Assembly (NCBI GenBank): GCA_017161075.1
Contig: CP046174.1
Span: forward strand, 434,001-498,000
Length of the DNA: 64,000 nucleotides
Source: Erysipelotrichaceae bacterium 66202529
GTDB lineage: Bacteria; Bacillota_I; Bacilli_A; Erysipelotrichales; Erysipelotrichaceae
Direction: 5' to 3'
The position numbers and the translations under genes are program-made. The notes beneath the pieces were generated by a model. That model did no database searches. It was not told the DNA's origin and saw only the letters and a list, made by a program, of their open reading frames with translations. This document shows positions 1 through 9,305 of this stretch, piece by piece (the stretch's first letter is position 1; each line of letters opens with the position of its first letter).

Positions 1-630
1 GGGGAAGCCTTTTTACACTCTCTGCGCCTCAAAACACCCTGTGACCTTGTTATCATGGATATTTATTTGAAAGCTGAAAATGGAATCGACATTATCCAGC
101 AGGCTCGCATCCTGCAGGAAAATCTGGAAATCGCCTTTTTTACGACCAGTAAGGAATATGCGCCGGAAGCATTTCAACTCAATGCATTACACTATATCGT
201 AAAGCCTTTAAATGAGCTTCAGATTCAAGAGGTATTCAGCCGCTATTTTGAACGGGCAAGGCTTCCTATCCATACGCTCCGGCTGGAAACAGAGCGCAAT
301 ATCTGTGAATTTCCCATCCATCGTATAAAGAAAATAGAAAGCAGGAATAAGGGAATTGAAATCTATCTTTCCACGATAGAGGAGCCTGTGTTCATCAATA
401 TGCCATTCCTACGCGTGGAGAATATTATAAAAGAAGAACAGCTGATTACTGTAAGCAGGGGACTGATCCTGAATCTGTCCTTTATCCGGCAAATACAGCG
501 AAATGGTACCTGTCTGTTAAAAGACGGTACGACAATTCTCATAAGCCGCAGGCGTAGAAATACGGTGCTGCAGAAATACCATGATTATCTGTTCCAGCAA
601 TCAGAAACGGGAAAAGCAGTATGTCGGTAA
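1..630 (+). CDS. LytTR-family response regulator, 5' end outside window
   Basis: The reading frame is open from base 1, so the start lies upstream. The first visible residues contain DLVIMD, the phosphoacceptor Asp segment of a receiver domain, followed by the usual later receiver strand ending in IVKPL. The C-terminal ~100 residues (ICEFPIHRIKKIES onward, ending near SRRRRN) fit a LytTR DNA-binding domain. The kinase gene at 621 overlaps its end by 10 bases, so the two form an AgrA/AgrC-like two-component pair. No AgrB or AgrD gene is visible. The first ATG in the window (55) lies inside the receiver and cannot be the true start. The target is unknown; a LytTR-type site lies at 4934-4962. 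Confidence 0.88.
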   Translation, partial: GEAFLHSLRLKTPCDLVIMDIYLKAENGIDIIQQARILQENLEIAFFTTSKEYAPEAFQLNALHYIVKPLNELQIQEVFSRYFERARLPIHTLRLETERNICEFPIHRIKKIESRNKGIEIYLSTIEEPVFINMPFLRVENIIKEEQLITVSRGLILNLSFIRQIQRNGTCLLKDGTTILISRRRRNTVLQKYHDYLFQQSETGKAVCR

Positions 631-1964
631 TACAGCAGCTTACCCAGTTTATCGGCTTTTTATCTCAGACGCTTCCCTTTGCCATCCTTGCCTGCTTCCC
701 CTTTTCATCCGGCATGCTTCGTTTGGGTAAGAAAAAGGTGATTCTCTACTGCTCTATATTTTTAACTGCAGCGTCTGCACTCTTTTCCCTGATGATGAAT
801 TGTCTGTATACAAAAGATGGCAGCGGTTATGCATTTATGAGAAATCTTGCCGACCTGTATTTTCTGGCTGTGCTCTTGATAACGGCTGTCTTTATCTGTT
901 ATCAAACACAGGAGGTCTTTATAAAGAAATTACTTGTTTACATAACCGTCATCCAATACGGTGCTGTTATTTACACGGTTGTAACACCCTTCGTCAATAT
1001 GCCTGCCTCCTTCCTCTATGATCATTCCTATACCGTATATAATAAGAACGCGTACATGAATTTGCTGCTGCTTGTCTTCAGCTATCCCTTTGTTGCTTAC
1101 TTTTTTAAGCACACGATACAGCGGATTCTCCCCGCGATGGATCAGGCATCTGTACGACGAGGCTGTTTATATCTCGTCACTGTGATATTTCTTTACTGCT
1201 TCTGCATTTTTACTGTAATGAATCGGACAAATGGTTTATTCAAAGATGTGGATCTGATGCTGTTTCTCATTGCTGTTCTTGCGACTGATATACTTGTTTA
1301 TTATATGTATTTCTCAGAATTGAAGGAATCTCTTGCGAATCGTGAGCTTTATCATCAGCTAGATTCATTTCAGACACAATATGAAAAGATCTCAAGCAGT
1401 ATCGAGGATGCCAGAAGAATCCGTCATGATTTACAGCACCATCTGAATGTCATCAGATCTTTACTGCAGGAAAATAGACAAAAAGAATTAAATCAGTATC
1501 TTATACAATACACACAGGCGATTGAGGAAATCAGCCAGCACACCTATACAGCCAGTCCGTTGCTTGACAGTATTTTAAATTACTATGTGCAGCGCTGCAC
1601 CAGCGAAGCTATCGAAGTTGAGGTAGATGCAGTTGTAATTAAGGAACCGGAAGTAGATGCTACAGACCTCACTGTTTTACTTGGAAATGCATTGGAAAAT
1701 GCTATACAGGAAAGTAAGCTTACCAACCATCCCAAAATCATAATATATATTCGCTATGTTGATGAAAGGCTGCTTGTACGTATCGAAAATAAGTGCCACT
1801 CCATGACGGTATCCGGAAGAATCCTGCCAAAAAAGCGTTCAGAAAAGCATGGCTATGGCATGATCAATATGAAAACAGTATGCGAAAAGTATAAGGGGAG
1901 CGCCGATTTTTATAAGACGGATTATAAATTTATCACCCGATGTATCCTATATCCTAATAAATAA
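621..1964 (+). CDS. GHKL-type sensor histidine kinase (AgrC-like)
   Basis: A 447-residue membrane sensor kinase that would phosphorylate the regulator overlapping it. The N-terminal half contains about six hydrophobic segments. A dimerisation/phosphoacceptor segment follows with RHDLQHHLN near residue 270, where the His is the expected phosphorylation site. The C-terminus is a GHKL ATPase: the N-box-like LLGNALENAIQES lies near residue 350 and a glycine-rich HGYGMINM near residue 410. This layout is typical of LytTR-coupled peptide-sensing kinases such as AgrC. The ligand is not indicated by the sequence. The ATG at 621 lies inside the end of the regulator gene, which suggests coupled translation. 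Confidence 0.87.
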   Translation: MSVIQQLTQFIGFLSQTLPFAILACFPFSSGMLRLGKKKVILYCSIFLTAASALFSLMMNCLYTKDGSGYAFMRNLADLYFLAVLLITAVFICYQTQEVFIKKLLVYITVIQYGAVIYTVVTPFVNMPASFLYDHSYTVYNKNAYMNLLLLVFSYPFVAYFFKHTIQRILPAMDQASVRRGCLYLVTVIFLYCFCIFTVMNRTNGLFKDVDLMLFLIAVLATDILVYYMYFSELKESLANRELYHQLDSFQTQYEKISSSIEDARRIRHDLQHHLNVIRSLLQENRQKELNQYLIQYTQAIEEISQHTYTASPLLDSILNYYVQRCTSEAIEVEVDAVVIKEPEVDATDLTVLLGNALENAIQESKLTNHPKIIIYIRYVDERLLVRIENKCHSMTVSGRILPKKRSEKHGYGMINMKTVCEKYKGSADFYKTDYKFITRCILYPNK

Positions 1965-2089
1965 ACGATATGCCTTACTGGCAGTTTTTTCTACCGAGTG
2001 GTTGTGTAATATTTTGTGAATTATCATATAATTATCACATGAAGATTTACGGATGAATTTGGGGGAAATACGTACAGGGGTGATGCTTC

Positions 2090-2794
2090 ATGATGGATAC
2101 AGGTAAATTAACAATTCTTTTTATTGATGTAAAGCAGGAGATGGAGCAGCTGATTCTGAACTGTCTTGCATCCGGCAGTGGCTACACGGTGACCAGCAGC
2201 AGTATGGAATTTCTACAGAAGAAGCCTTCCATACCACAGGTAAAAGAATTTGATTATATTGTCCTCCATGCTTTTGATATTCAGGATGTGAATAATAAGG
2301 TCATGACACTGTTTTCCTGCTTCAGAAAAGCGAAGACGATATTGCTTTGTGAAAACAGTGAGGATTTCTTTTCTCTGCAAAGCTACTCCTGGTTCTTCGC
2401 AATACGATGCTCCAAGCTTACACAGGACTGTAAATCTCTGCAAGAAAAACTAAAGTACTTGTATGGGAAGGATGAATGCTATTATTTCCAGCATTCTGAT
2501 ACGATGCGGAAGCTGCGTATACAGGAAATTTATTATATCGAATGCAATAAAAACTATTTGTATATCAATGGTAAGCAGGATTGCTGGAAGGATCGGGCTA
2601 CTATAAAATATGCACAGGACTCATTATCCGGTTATGGCTGCCTGCTGATTAATCGCGGTGTTATTGTTAATCCAGTATATATTGAAAGTATCCATGGCAA
2701 TGAGATTATCATGCAAAATCAAAGGATTCTATATATCAGCAGAGCTAGAAAACAGGAAGTATATCAGAAATGCCAGGAACTTTTACATGTGTGA
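2090..2794 (+). CDS. LytTR DNA-binding regulator with degenerate receiver
   Basis: A 234-residue protein. The C-terminal ~100 residues (YYFQHSDTMRKLRIQEIYYIEC onward, ending ISRARKQEVY) form a LytTR DNA-binding domain. The N-terminal ~120 residues have receiver-like strand spacing, but the position expected for the phosphoacceptor Asp reads IVLHAFD, so phosphorylation looks unlikely. An AGGGGTGA ribosome site at 2076-2083 supports the ATG at 2090; an adjacent ATG at 2093 is possible. It stands alone, with no kinase of its own, just upstream of the effector pseudogene and the injection-system operon. That makes it the best local candidate to bind the direct repeats at 4934-4962; this link is inference. 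Confidence 0.82.
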   Translation: MMDTGKLTILFIDVKQEMEQLILNCLASGSGYTVTSSSMEFLQKKPSIPQVKEFDYIVLHAFDIQDVNNKVMTLFSCFRKAKTILLCENSEDFFSLQSYSWFFAIRCSKLTQDCKSLQEKLKYLYGKDECYYFQHSDTMRKLRIQEIYYIECNKNYLYINGKQDCWKDRATIKYAQDSLSGYGCLLINRGVIVNPVYIESIHGNEIIMQNQRILYISRARKQEVYQKCQELLHV

Positions 2795-2864
2795 AATAAG
2801 GAATTAACCAGATTTATGAAATATTGTATATATGTGCTTTCCTGAGAGAAGGGAGGATCAAATA

Positions 2865-4930
2865 ATGGAACAGCTGTATAAAACAGAAGCAAATCAGAAG
2901 CGTGTAACTAAACAATCAGTATTTGTTCACCATAATTCAGATTATCCTTTACGTTTGGGGGCAAAAGCATTCGCCTATGGAAATGATATATATTTGGGGA
3001 AAGGAGCGGAGTCATCTTATTTGCATGAGCTTGGTCATGTTATCCAGCAGCAAAATAATGAAGTAAAGCCACAAAAATACATACATAATATTCCTGTGAA
3101 TATGAATTCTGATTAGAAAAGCAGGCAGATGAAAATAGAGAGCTAAATTGTACACAAAAAGAAATTCTTCATCCTGTTCTTCAATTTGATTTAGTGTTCA
3201 CAAAAGAAAAGTTAGAACAAAAATGGAATGATGAAAAGATAATTATATATATAAAGGAATTAAATGATTTGATAAGTAAATGTCTGACAGACATAGTAAA
3301 AGTTAATAAAGCAACTGCAAATGAATACTTTTCTATTGTGATTGATATTTTGAAAAGCGCCAGAACAATCTTACCAGAATCTGCAGTAAGTACAGGAAAT
3401 AGTAGAGATAGAATTATAATGAAACAAAAAAAACTATGCATTATTTTTAAGACGAAATTTAATTCATACTTAGGAGAAGCATTGAATGAAATGCGATACG
3501 ATGTTGCGACAGATGTGAATTTCGGTAAAACGGGAGAAACTACAATGGATCCAAATATTTTACAACTGTCTACAGTATCACTAGAAGATATTCGATATGT
3601 TATACAACTGACTGCTAAAAAAGACATGACCAGATTTGAAAGTTCATTACAGCTATTAAAAAAATGTTGTCAAAAGGAAAATGTAAAAAAGGCCATATTT
3701 GGATGTAATCTAAATGTTACAAATTTTTTAATTACATATGATTCGGATCATGATGATATACAGACAACACGACCAATTGTACTTGCATTTCTTCGAAGAC
3801 TAGAGCTTACTGCACAATTTATCGATCAGGTGTATGAGGAACTTGAGAGAAAATTCTGGATAATACCAAGCGGTTCAGATCCTCATGAAGGAGGAAAACA
3901 GGCTCTGTTTCTTGAAAATAAAGAAACGAAACAACAGATTGTTTACAAGAGACGTTCTCTTAGTCCAGATAATGTTTTGACAGGAAGTGATGGTATACTT
4001 GGTACTGTAGCGATTAAAAGAGATTTTATACATCCAGCTATGCGTTTACCTACTATGCTAATAAACCCTGAGGAAAATACAGAAATGGTAGTTTCTCTTC
4101 CAAAGGAAGCAACAAAAGCAGTCACAAGAGAGCAGGCTTTAAAAATATTTTATCAATTGGGAATGATGGATGTTCTAACTACATTGATGGGAATCGGAGA
4201 TTTACATACGGATAATATTATTATCACGGATAAAGGTCCTCTTATCATTGATGCGGAAGTCTCTTTTATTGATTATTCAAATAATTATATACAGAGTAGT
4301 GTAGGGCCATTAAAAAGATATTGGTCAAGTGACCAATTTTCTCTTGCTTCCTCTGTATTCTTTATAAGAGATATATGCGGAATCCGAATGTCATGGGAAG
4401 CCTATGCTGATTCAGACTCACCATACCAACAGGAGTTTTTTACAGGAAGAAAAGAAACTATTGCATATCTACAGACAGGGGATGCTTTTAACCAATTGAT
4501 GCACACATGTAAATCTAATTTGTGGAAAATACAAACTGTGTGAATTGTACCTATAGCAACACCTACGTTAGCAACTTATCTAACTGTTTTTTTAAAAAAG
4601 GATACGGCTAAAGATCGTGTTAATTTCGTAACCAATATTGTATACCCAAAATTACAAGCTGCAATTTTGAATGGTGACTTTATATTCAATCATAAGGATT
4701 TTAAGATTATCATAGAAAATAGCGGAACATCAGCTGTGGAGGCACTAATATCGGCATTCCGTGATGGAACAATTCCAGCCTTCGAATATAATCTTCGAAG
4801 CGGAGATATTACATTAGATTCCAAAAAAATTGCGAGTGTTTCAACGAAACAGACTCGCTCAAATGGACTTTATGGCTTATATTTTTATCGATTTCGCCAA
4901 AATGCAGAGCGAATTTTAAAAACATTGTAA
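2865..4930 (+). pseudogene. Broken eCIS effector: eCIS_core plus LanM-dehydratase-like domain
   Basis: Three frame segments together match the intact gene at 24462-26672. Segment 1 (from ATG 2865, ribosome site GGGAGG) has the eCIS_core features: GAKAFAYGNDIY, then HELGH and VIQQQ. It ends at a TAG at 3114. The next frame resumes with LEKQADEN, aligning with LEKEAN of the intact copy, so a one-base-class frameshift lies at about 3110-3117. Segment 2 carries GSDPH, YKRR, GDLHTDN and IIDAE, the kinase-like motifs of DUF4135. It stops at TGA 4541-4543, exactly where the intact copy has CGA (Arg) before IVPIAT. Segment 3 continues in frame to 4930. TGA is an ordinary stop elsewhere in the window, so recoding is unlikely. 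Confidence 0.88.
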
Positions 4931-4933
4931 CTT

Positions 4934-4962
4934 ACCATTCATCCCTGTACATTACCATTCGT
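4934..4962 (+). promoter_or_regulatory. Putative LytTR-binding direct repeats upstream of injection-system operon
   Basis: ACCATTCAT (4934-4942) and ACCATTCGT (4954-4962) are direct repeats, part of a longer 14-base match TTACCATTC(A/G)TCCC. Start-to-start distance is 20 bases, about two helical turns. LytTR regulators such as AgrA bind pairs of 9-base direct repeats of this type about 21 bases apart. Each half-site differs from the AgrA-type consensus at one position (A for G). Two LytTR regulators are encoded just upstream and the CIS operon begins 83 bases downstream. Confidence 0.62.
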
Positions 4963-4971
4963 CCCAAATGT

Positions 4972-5000
4972 AGGAATATTTAATTCAATTCTGCTAAAAT
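4972..5000 (+). promoter_or_regulatory. Probable activator-dependent promoter of the injection-system operon
   Basis: TAAAAT at 4995-5000 is a fair -10 element. The hexamer 17 bases upstream of it (AGGAAT region, 4972-4977) is a poor -35, as expected of a promoter that needs an activator. The LytTR-type repeats end 32 bases before the -10, a workable position for activation. The ATG of the first operon gene is at 5045. Confidence 0.4.
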
Positions 5001-5044
5001 AAAGGAAAAGAAATACTTTATTACAATATGGGCGGTGATACAGT

Positions 5045-6655
5045 ATGCAAAAACAGAGAAACAGGTATTATCATGGAAAAATGCTGCGCAGCGAGGACTT
5101 TATATGTGAGCAGCGTTATTTGCTGGATCAGATAAAGGAGCGTACACACCTCATGCTTGGGGAAGGCATTTTATATGGCCTTCATATATCCAGGCAATCA
5201 AAGGAAGCCTTACAGATCAGTGCGGGAAGTGCTGTTGATGCGAAAGGTAATTATATACATTTGGAACAGAATTTGACTATCATGCTGGAAGAGCTGTCCG
5301 GCTTTTCCCGGCTCAATGCAAATGCCGGATGGATCACATTGCATTATAAGGAAGCGGCGATAGATAAAGAGTTTGTTGAATTTCCAAGTGCAGACCAGCA
5401 TGAGGAATATGGAAAATGGGAGGATGGATACGAGCTTCGTATTCAAAAGCTTCGGCTGCCGGATTATCTGGAAGAGGAATTGTTTCAGGAACAGGTGGTT
5501 TATGAGGATAGCTACCGCAAACTGTATCTGCATATTCCCCGCATTCTGCCGCAAGCAGGGGATGTTCAGCTTCCGCTTTTTATAGAACAGAAACAGGAAA
5601 CAGCCGTTGAATTGTCAATGACCCTTCGTTCTCCACTGTATCATATACAGAGCATTGAACTTTCTACAAAACAAAAACAAACAAAGTGCTCCATGGTGAT
5701 ACCCTTAAAACGTAATGAACAAGCCGGAGGCCATTATGCGATGTTTCATATCGATCAGCTGAAGCTGGAGAACCGTCTGGTCTCCCCTTCATGTGCATCC
5801 TTTGAAATAGAAATAGCTGAGCATATAGAGCAGGCTGTGACGACCCGATTCCTGAAAAAGCCGTTCGTATTTCAGAAAGAGCTGGTGCTTGGCTATGTAG
5901 ACTTTTGTTTTCAAAAGGATCATCTGGAAATTCAAAGGGTGGAAGAAACAGGACGGTTGGAATGCCAAAGGCCGCAATTGGATATGGTTGTAAATGAATT
6001 TCAGCGAAAACTTCATTGGAGCCCGCCTGAACAGCATGACAAGTATTTTGCGGAATCTCCACAGACTAAGGAAGCCTGCGGTATTCTGAGTTTTCAATGT
6101 GACAGCCTGCATCCGGTTTTTTACAGTGATGAAATCAGCCATGGTCTTGGCCCCGGGGAAGTGCAGCTTCAGCTATCTCTGGAGCTGCATGAGAATGCGG
6201 ATGCACAAGAATACCAAAGACAAGTAATCAGCGGGGACAGCTCGCTGTTTCAAAAAGAGGATATCCGCTGGGCCGTACGCAGTTATCCCTGGACAGGTTG
6301 CTTTCAGGCTGCTGTAGCCGTACCCGAGGATTGCTTTGAACAGAAGCTGTGTTTACACTGGTATGCGAAGGCCTGGGATATGAAACAAAATGAGGAAAAG
6401 GAAAACCGTCTGCTTCGTTTGGAGCCTTCCACACTCACCTGTAAACCTCAGGATATTTGTCATTTCACAGCGGTATTTGAAAAAGAGGATGACAGCAAAG
6501 AAGTACGTTATTCACTGGATGAACGCAGTGGTGGAGAATTGCAGGAGGATGGAACCTTTATTGCCGGTCATACGTGTGGTCTTTATCAAATTCGTGCGTA
6601 CTATCATGATCAGCAGGTCAATGCCTATGTAAAGGTGATGGATGGACATGAGTGA
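5045..6655 (+). CDS. CIS-cluster protein with YYxGKxL N-terminus and Ig-like C-terminus
   Basis: A 536-residue protein opening the injection-system operon, with a GGCGGTGA ribosome site before ATG 5045. The N-terminus (NRYYHGKMLRSEDFICEQRY, then GEGILYGL) matches a sequence style I know from uncharacterised proteins in contractile-injection and phage-like clusters (YYxGKLLTxxDFxxEQxY then GxGVVxGL). The last ~80 residues (VRYSLDERSGGELQEDGTF, then AGHTCGLYQIRAYY) resemble a bacterial Ig-like fold. No signal peptide or membrane segment is seen. It could be an exterior, collar or fibre component; the cluster has no other obvious fibre gene. The function is unproven. Confidence 0.6.
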   Translation: MQKQRNRYYHGKMLRSEDFICEQRYLLDQIKERTHLMLGEGILYGLHISRQSKEALQISAGSAVDAKGNYIHLEQNLTIMLEELSGFSRLNANAGWITLHYKEAAIDKEFVEFPSADQHEEYGKWEDGYELRIQKLRLPDYLEEELFQEQVVYEDSYRKLYLHIPRILPQAGDVQLPLFIEQKQETAVELSMTLRSPLYHIQSIELSTKQKQTKCSMVIPLKRNEQAGGHYAMFHIDQLKLENRLVSPSCASFEIEIAEHIEQAVTTRFLKKPFVFQKELVLGYVDFCFQKDHLEIQRVEETGRLECQRPQLDMVVNEFQRKLHWSPPEQHDKYFAESPQTKEACGILSFQCDSLHPVFYSDEISHGLGPGEVQLQLSLELHENADAQEYQRQVISGDSSLFQKEDIRWAVRSYPWTGCFQAAVAVPEDCFEQKLCLHWYAKAWDMKQNEEKENRLLRLEPSTLTCKPQDICHFTAVFEKEDDSKEVRYSLDERSGGELQEDGTFIAGHTCGLYQIRAYYHDQQVNAYVKVMDGHE

Positions 6656-7433
6656 GTTGCATCTTGAACACTGGAAGCACATGGGTGTCCTGTATAAAAA
6701 TCCATCCTGTACCTGTCATTTATACGAATATGACACTCACACATACCGTGTGTTTTGTATTACACAGGAACAATTACAAAGATCACTGATTTCTTTATGT
6801 ATGGACAATGATCTTCCTTATAGCTTCTATCTGGGCAGCTTCTGTCTGATTCAGCCATACGTTGAAGCGGTTCCGCTATCCACATGGCTTCAGGAATCCC
6901 ATACCATACAGGAGCGTATTAGCCTATGCCGCAATCTTGTATTTGCGTGTATGCGCACTCATTGGCCGGAACGCCTTTTGGATCTGACGCTGGATATCTA
7001 CAGCATCGGTGTTACCTCAATGCTGGATATCGAATTATTTCTGAATCCCAACTTTTCACATCTGCAGCATCCACTACATACAACAGCAATCTGTACAACC
7101 TCACAGCTGCTTGTAAATATCCTGTCACAGGGGAAAGAAACCCGTCACATGCGATGCTATCAGTGTCCGGATAAGTATTTGAAGTTTGTGGAAAAGGTGG
7201 AGCATAGAGATTATCATGACTATGCACAGTTGATGAATGATCTCTATGATATGGAAGACGCTTTTATTCGGAAAACATATAACTGGACCCTATTCATTCG
7301 CATCGGCAGTATCGTTTTGGCCGGTATTGGTATTCTGGTATTGTGCGGCATCGGCATATATAAATATATGGAATGGAGCGAGCGAACCTATGACGGTTTA
7401 CAGCGCATTGGGGAAGAACGTATGGATCCATGA
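6642..7433 (+). CDS. Unknown membrane-anchored protein of the injection-system operon
   Basis: 263 residues, not recognised. The first ~210 residues are soluble. One strongly hydrophobic segment lies near residues 217-242 (around SIVLAGIGILVLCGIGIY), followed by a short ~22-residue tail. The order of secondary structure and the segment FCLIQPYVEAVPLSTWL faintly recall a degenerate protein-kinase N-lobe/hinge, but no catalytic motif is present, so a pseudokinase is only a guess. The gene overlaps the end of the previous gene by 14 bases and its stop overlaps the start of the MORN gene. ATG 6642 and ATG 6648 are both possible starts; AAAGGTG at 6631-6637 fits either. A single membrane anchor suggests a role in docking the apparatus. 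Confidence 0.6.
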   Translation: MDMSELHLEHWKHMGVLYKNPSCTCHLYEYDTHTYRVFCITQEQLQRSLISLCMDNDLPYSFYLGSFCLIQPYVEAVPLSTWLQESHTIQERISLCRNLVFACMRTHWPERLLDLTLDIYSIGVTSMLDIELFLNPNFSHLQHPLHTTAICTTSQLLVNILSQGKETRHMRCYQCPDKYLKFVEKVEHRDYHDYAQLMNDLYDMEDAFIRKTYNWTLFIRIGSIVLAGIGILVLCGIGIYKYMEWSERTYDGLQRIGEERMDP

Positions 7434-8758
7434 AAAGAAAACATTCCAGTGAAGATTACGTACGCTTCTTTCATATATATATTGACCGCAGGGTATTTAT
7501 GCTTCTGTTACTGCTTGTTCTCTGTATTCCGATTTTTTTCTTTCGCAGAGATTTGCAGCAGCTCTTAAATCGCATCACCAATCAGAATATGGAGGCTGCC
7601 ACCTTTTCCTATAACGATTTGAATCTGGCAAAATACCAGGGTAATGTGAAAATCCTGAATCAGGAAGGAAAGCTTACCTATGAGGGCATGTTTTCCAATG
7701 GGGCATGCAATGGCAAGGGAACCTTATATGATGAACACGGACACAAAATCTATACCGGTGAATTTGTGGATAATGTTATGGAGGATAAAAGCGGTACCCT
7801 GTATTTTGACAAAGGAGACATGCGCAAATATGTCGGAGAGGTGCATAACAACCGTGCGGATGGAGATGGAACGGCCTATCGCAAAGTCGATGAAAGATAT
7901 GCTTTACTATATGAAGGCTCCTTTGTAGATGGTGAATTTGAAGGGAAGGGGATTTATTACGATGAGCATGGAAACATTGACTATGAAGGGGAATTTCTTG
8001 ACAATATGCGGCATGGACAGGGGATTCTGTATGAGGAAGGTGCCTATACCCGCAAGGTGTATCAGGGAGAATTTGCCTTTGGAAAGCCGCAGGGTACCGG
8101 TACGCTGTTTGATACCTTCGGCAAGGCTTACTATACCGGTGCCATGCATGAAGGGCATATCAACTTCACATCCTTTCTGCCATCCACACTAGAAGATGTA
8201 CAAACAAGCTTTCTATTGCCGTATCAGATTTATGTTTATGAAAATACAACGGCAATCGTATACAAAACAGATTTGTTATCCCTGGCTTTTTTTACCAAAT
8301 ATCCATTAAAGCTGGATAAAGGCGAGAAAGAATGGAAGCTGAAGGATAAGCAGGAGCCTAAGGATATCGTAATTTCCTCCATCATGATGGTGGATAACAA
8401 TATTGATGATCCTAATACTGGAACGGACTCGGATAAAATTGAAGCCTCATGGCAGAAAAAATATCATTCGCATACACAAGAGCTTCTGATGGATGCCTAC
8501 GATGTAATAGCACTACGGCTTACGGAAAATAAACAATTTAAAGAATATCGCAAATGTACAAGCCTTGTAGATCACGGTAATAATATAGAAGAATTGCAAT
8601 ACCATTTCCAGCTTGATCTTACAAGGCGTGTCCTCTATCCGGTAACGGAGCTGTCTATCGGCTATGGCTATCCGATATATGAGGATAAGCTGCTGTATAC
8701 AATCATGCTAAAGGAGGATGAGGCAGCAAAGGAAGAAAGTGAGAAATTTGTGAAATGA
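7430..8758 (+). CDS. MORN-repeat membrane protein of the injection-system operon
   Basis: 442 residues. A hydrophobic segment near residues 23-41 (VFMLLLLLVLCIPIFFF) follows a charged start, suggesting an N-terminal membrane anchor. Residues ~60-250 hold six or more MORN-type repeats, seen as YEGMFSNGACNGKGTLYDE, YTGEFVDN, YVGEVHNNRADGDGTAY, YEGSFVDGEFEGKGIYYDE and YEGEFLDNMRHGQGILYEE. The remaining ~190 residues are not recognised. MORN repeats usually serve as scaffolds or membrane/protein contacts. The start overlaps the end of the upstream membrane protein by four bases and the stop overlaps the cap gene by four bases, so it is firmly within the CIS operon. A scaffold or docking role is inference. 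Confidence 0.75.
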   Translation: MKRKHSSEDYVRFFHIYIDRRVFMLLLLLVLCIPIFFFRRDLQQLLNRITNQNMEAATFSYNDLNLAKYQGNVKILNQEGKLTYEGMFSNGACNGKGTLYDEHGHKIYTGEFVDNVMEDKSGTLYFDKGDMRKYVGEVHNNRADGDGTAYRKVDERYALLYEGSFVDGEFEGKGIYYDEHGNIDYEGEFLDNMRHGQGILYEEGAYTRKVYQGEFAFGKPQGTGTLFDTFGKAYYTGAMHEGHINFTSFLPSTLEDVQTSFLLPYQIYVYENTTAIVYKTDLLSLAFFTKYPLKLDKGEKEWKLKDKQEPKDIVISSIMMVDNNIDDPNTGTDSDKIEASWQKKYHSHTQELLMDAYDVIALRLTENKQFKEYRKCTSLVDHGNNIEELQYHFQLDLTRRVLYPVTELSIGYGYPIYEDKLLYTIMLKEDEAAKEESEKFVK

Positions 8759-9303
8759 TCCATGAGGTATCTAAGACACTATGCGCACAGCTGATTGACC
8801 AGTTGTATCCGGATTATCTGCTGGACCGCGACGGCGTGCAGCTCTGCATTCCCAGACATGAGCATCAGGATGTACAGATCGGTATCTATCTGTATGATAT
8901 CAGCGAATACTCCATAACCGCACAGCGCTATGCAAGTGTGGATGGAGATTCCCGTGTATTCCCCCCAAAACTGATGGAACTGAGCTACCTGATCTATGTG
9001 AATGAGGATGCACGCTTTGGCGGTTACAATAAGGAGCAGGAGGAGATCCTGTATGAGAAAATGATACAGATCTTCCATGATTTGTCTGTCTTGCAGGTAA
9101 AGAACTGTCAGCTTCCTCTGCAGTTTGTCAATATGGAGCTGGATTCGAAAATTCATATATGGGAAAGTCTTCATCAGCCTTTGCAGCCTGCATTGTATCT
9201 GCGAGTTGCACCGGTGGAGATAGCTTCTATGAAAAATGAAAAGGTCAATATTGTACGGCATGTGGATGTCAAGACAAAAAGTAAACACAAGGGAGGAGTT
9301 TAA
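8755..9303 (+). CDS. DUF4255 cap/terminator protein (Pvc16/Afp16-like)
   Basis: A 182-residue protein of the DUF4255 family. In Afp/PVC particles these proteins (Afp16, Pvc16) terminate tube and sheath polymerisation at the distal end. Supporting features are the short N-terminal helix followed by VQLCIPRHEHQDVQIGIYLYDI, then the long conserved segment around RVFPPKLMELSYLIYV and the EEILYEKMIQIFHD helix. The length is normal for the family. The ATG at 8755 overlaps the MORN gene stop (ATGA). It is immediately followed by the PAAR-like gene and then the sheath. Confidence 0.85.
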   Translation: MIHEVSKTLCAQLIDQLYPDYLLDRDGVQLCIPRHEHQDVQIGIYLYDISEYSITAQRYASVDGDSRVFPPKLMELSYLIYVNEDARFGGYNKEQEEILYEKMIQIFHDLSVLQVKNCQLPLQFVNMELDSKIHIWESLHQPLQPALYLRVAPVEIASMKNEKVNIVRHVDVKTKSKHKGGV

Positions 9304-9305
9304 AT

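Noticed and set aside
1971..1990. Terminator after the sensor kinase
   Set aside because: TGCC/GGCA gives only a four-base stem before the T-run; too weak to call.
4541..4543. TGA inside the effector copy as a recoded sense codon
   Set aside because: TGA ends many intact genes in the window, and the same gene also has a frameshift, so it is a nonsense mutation.
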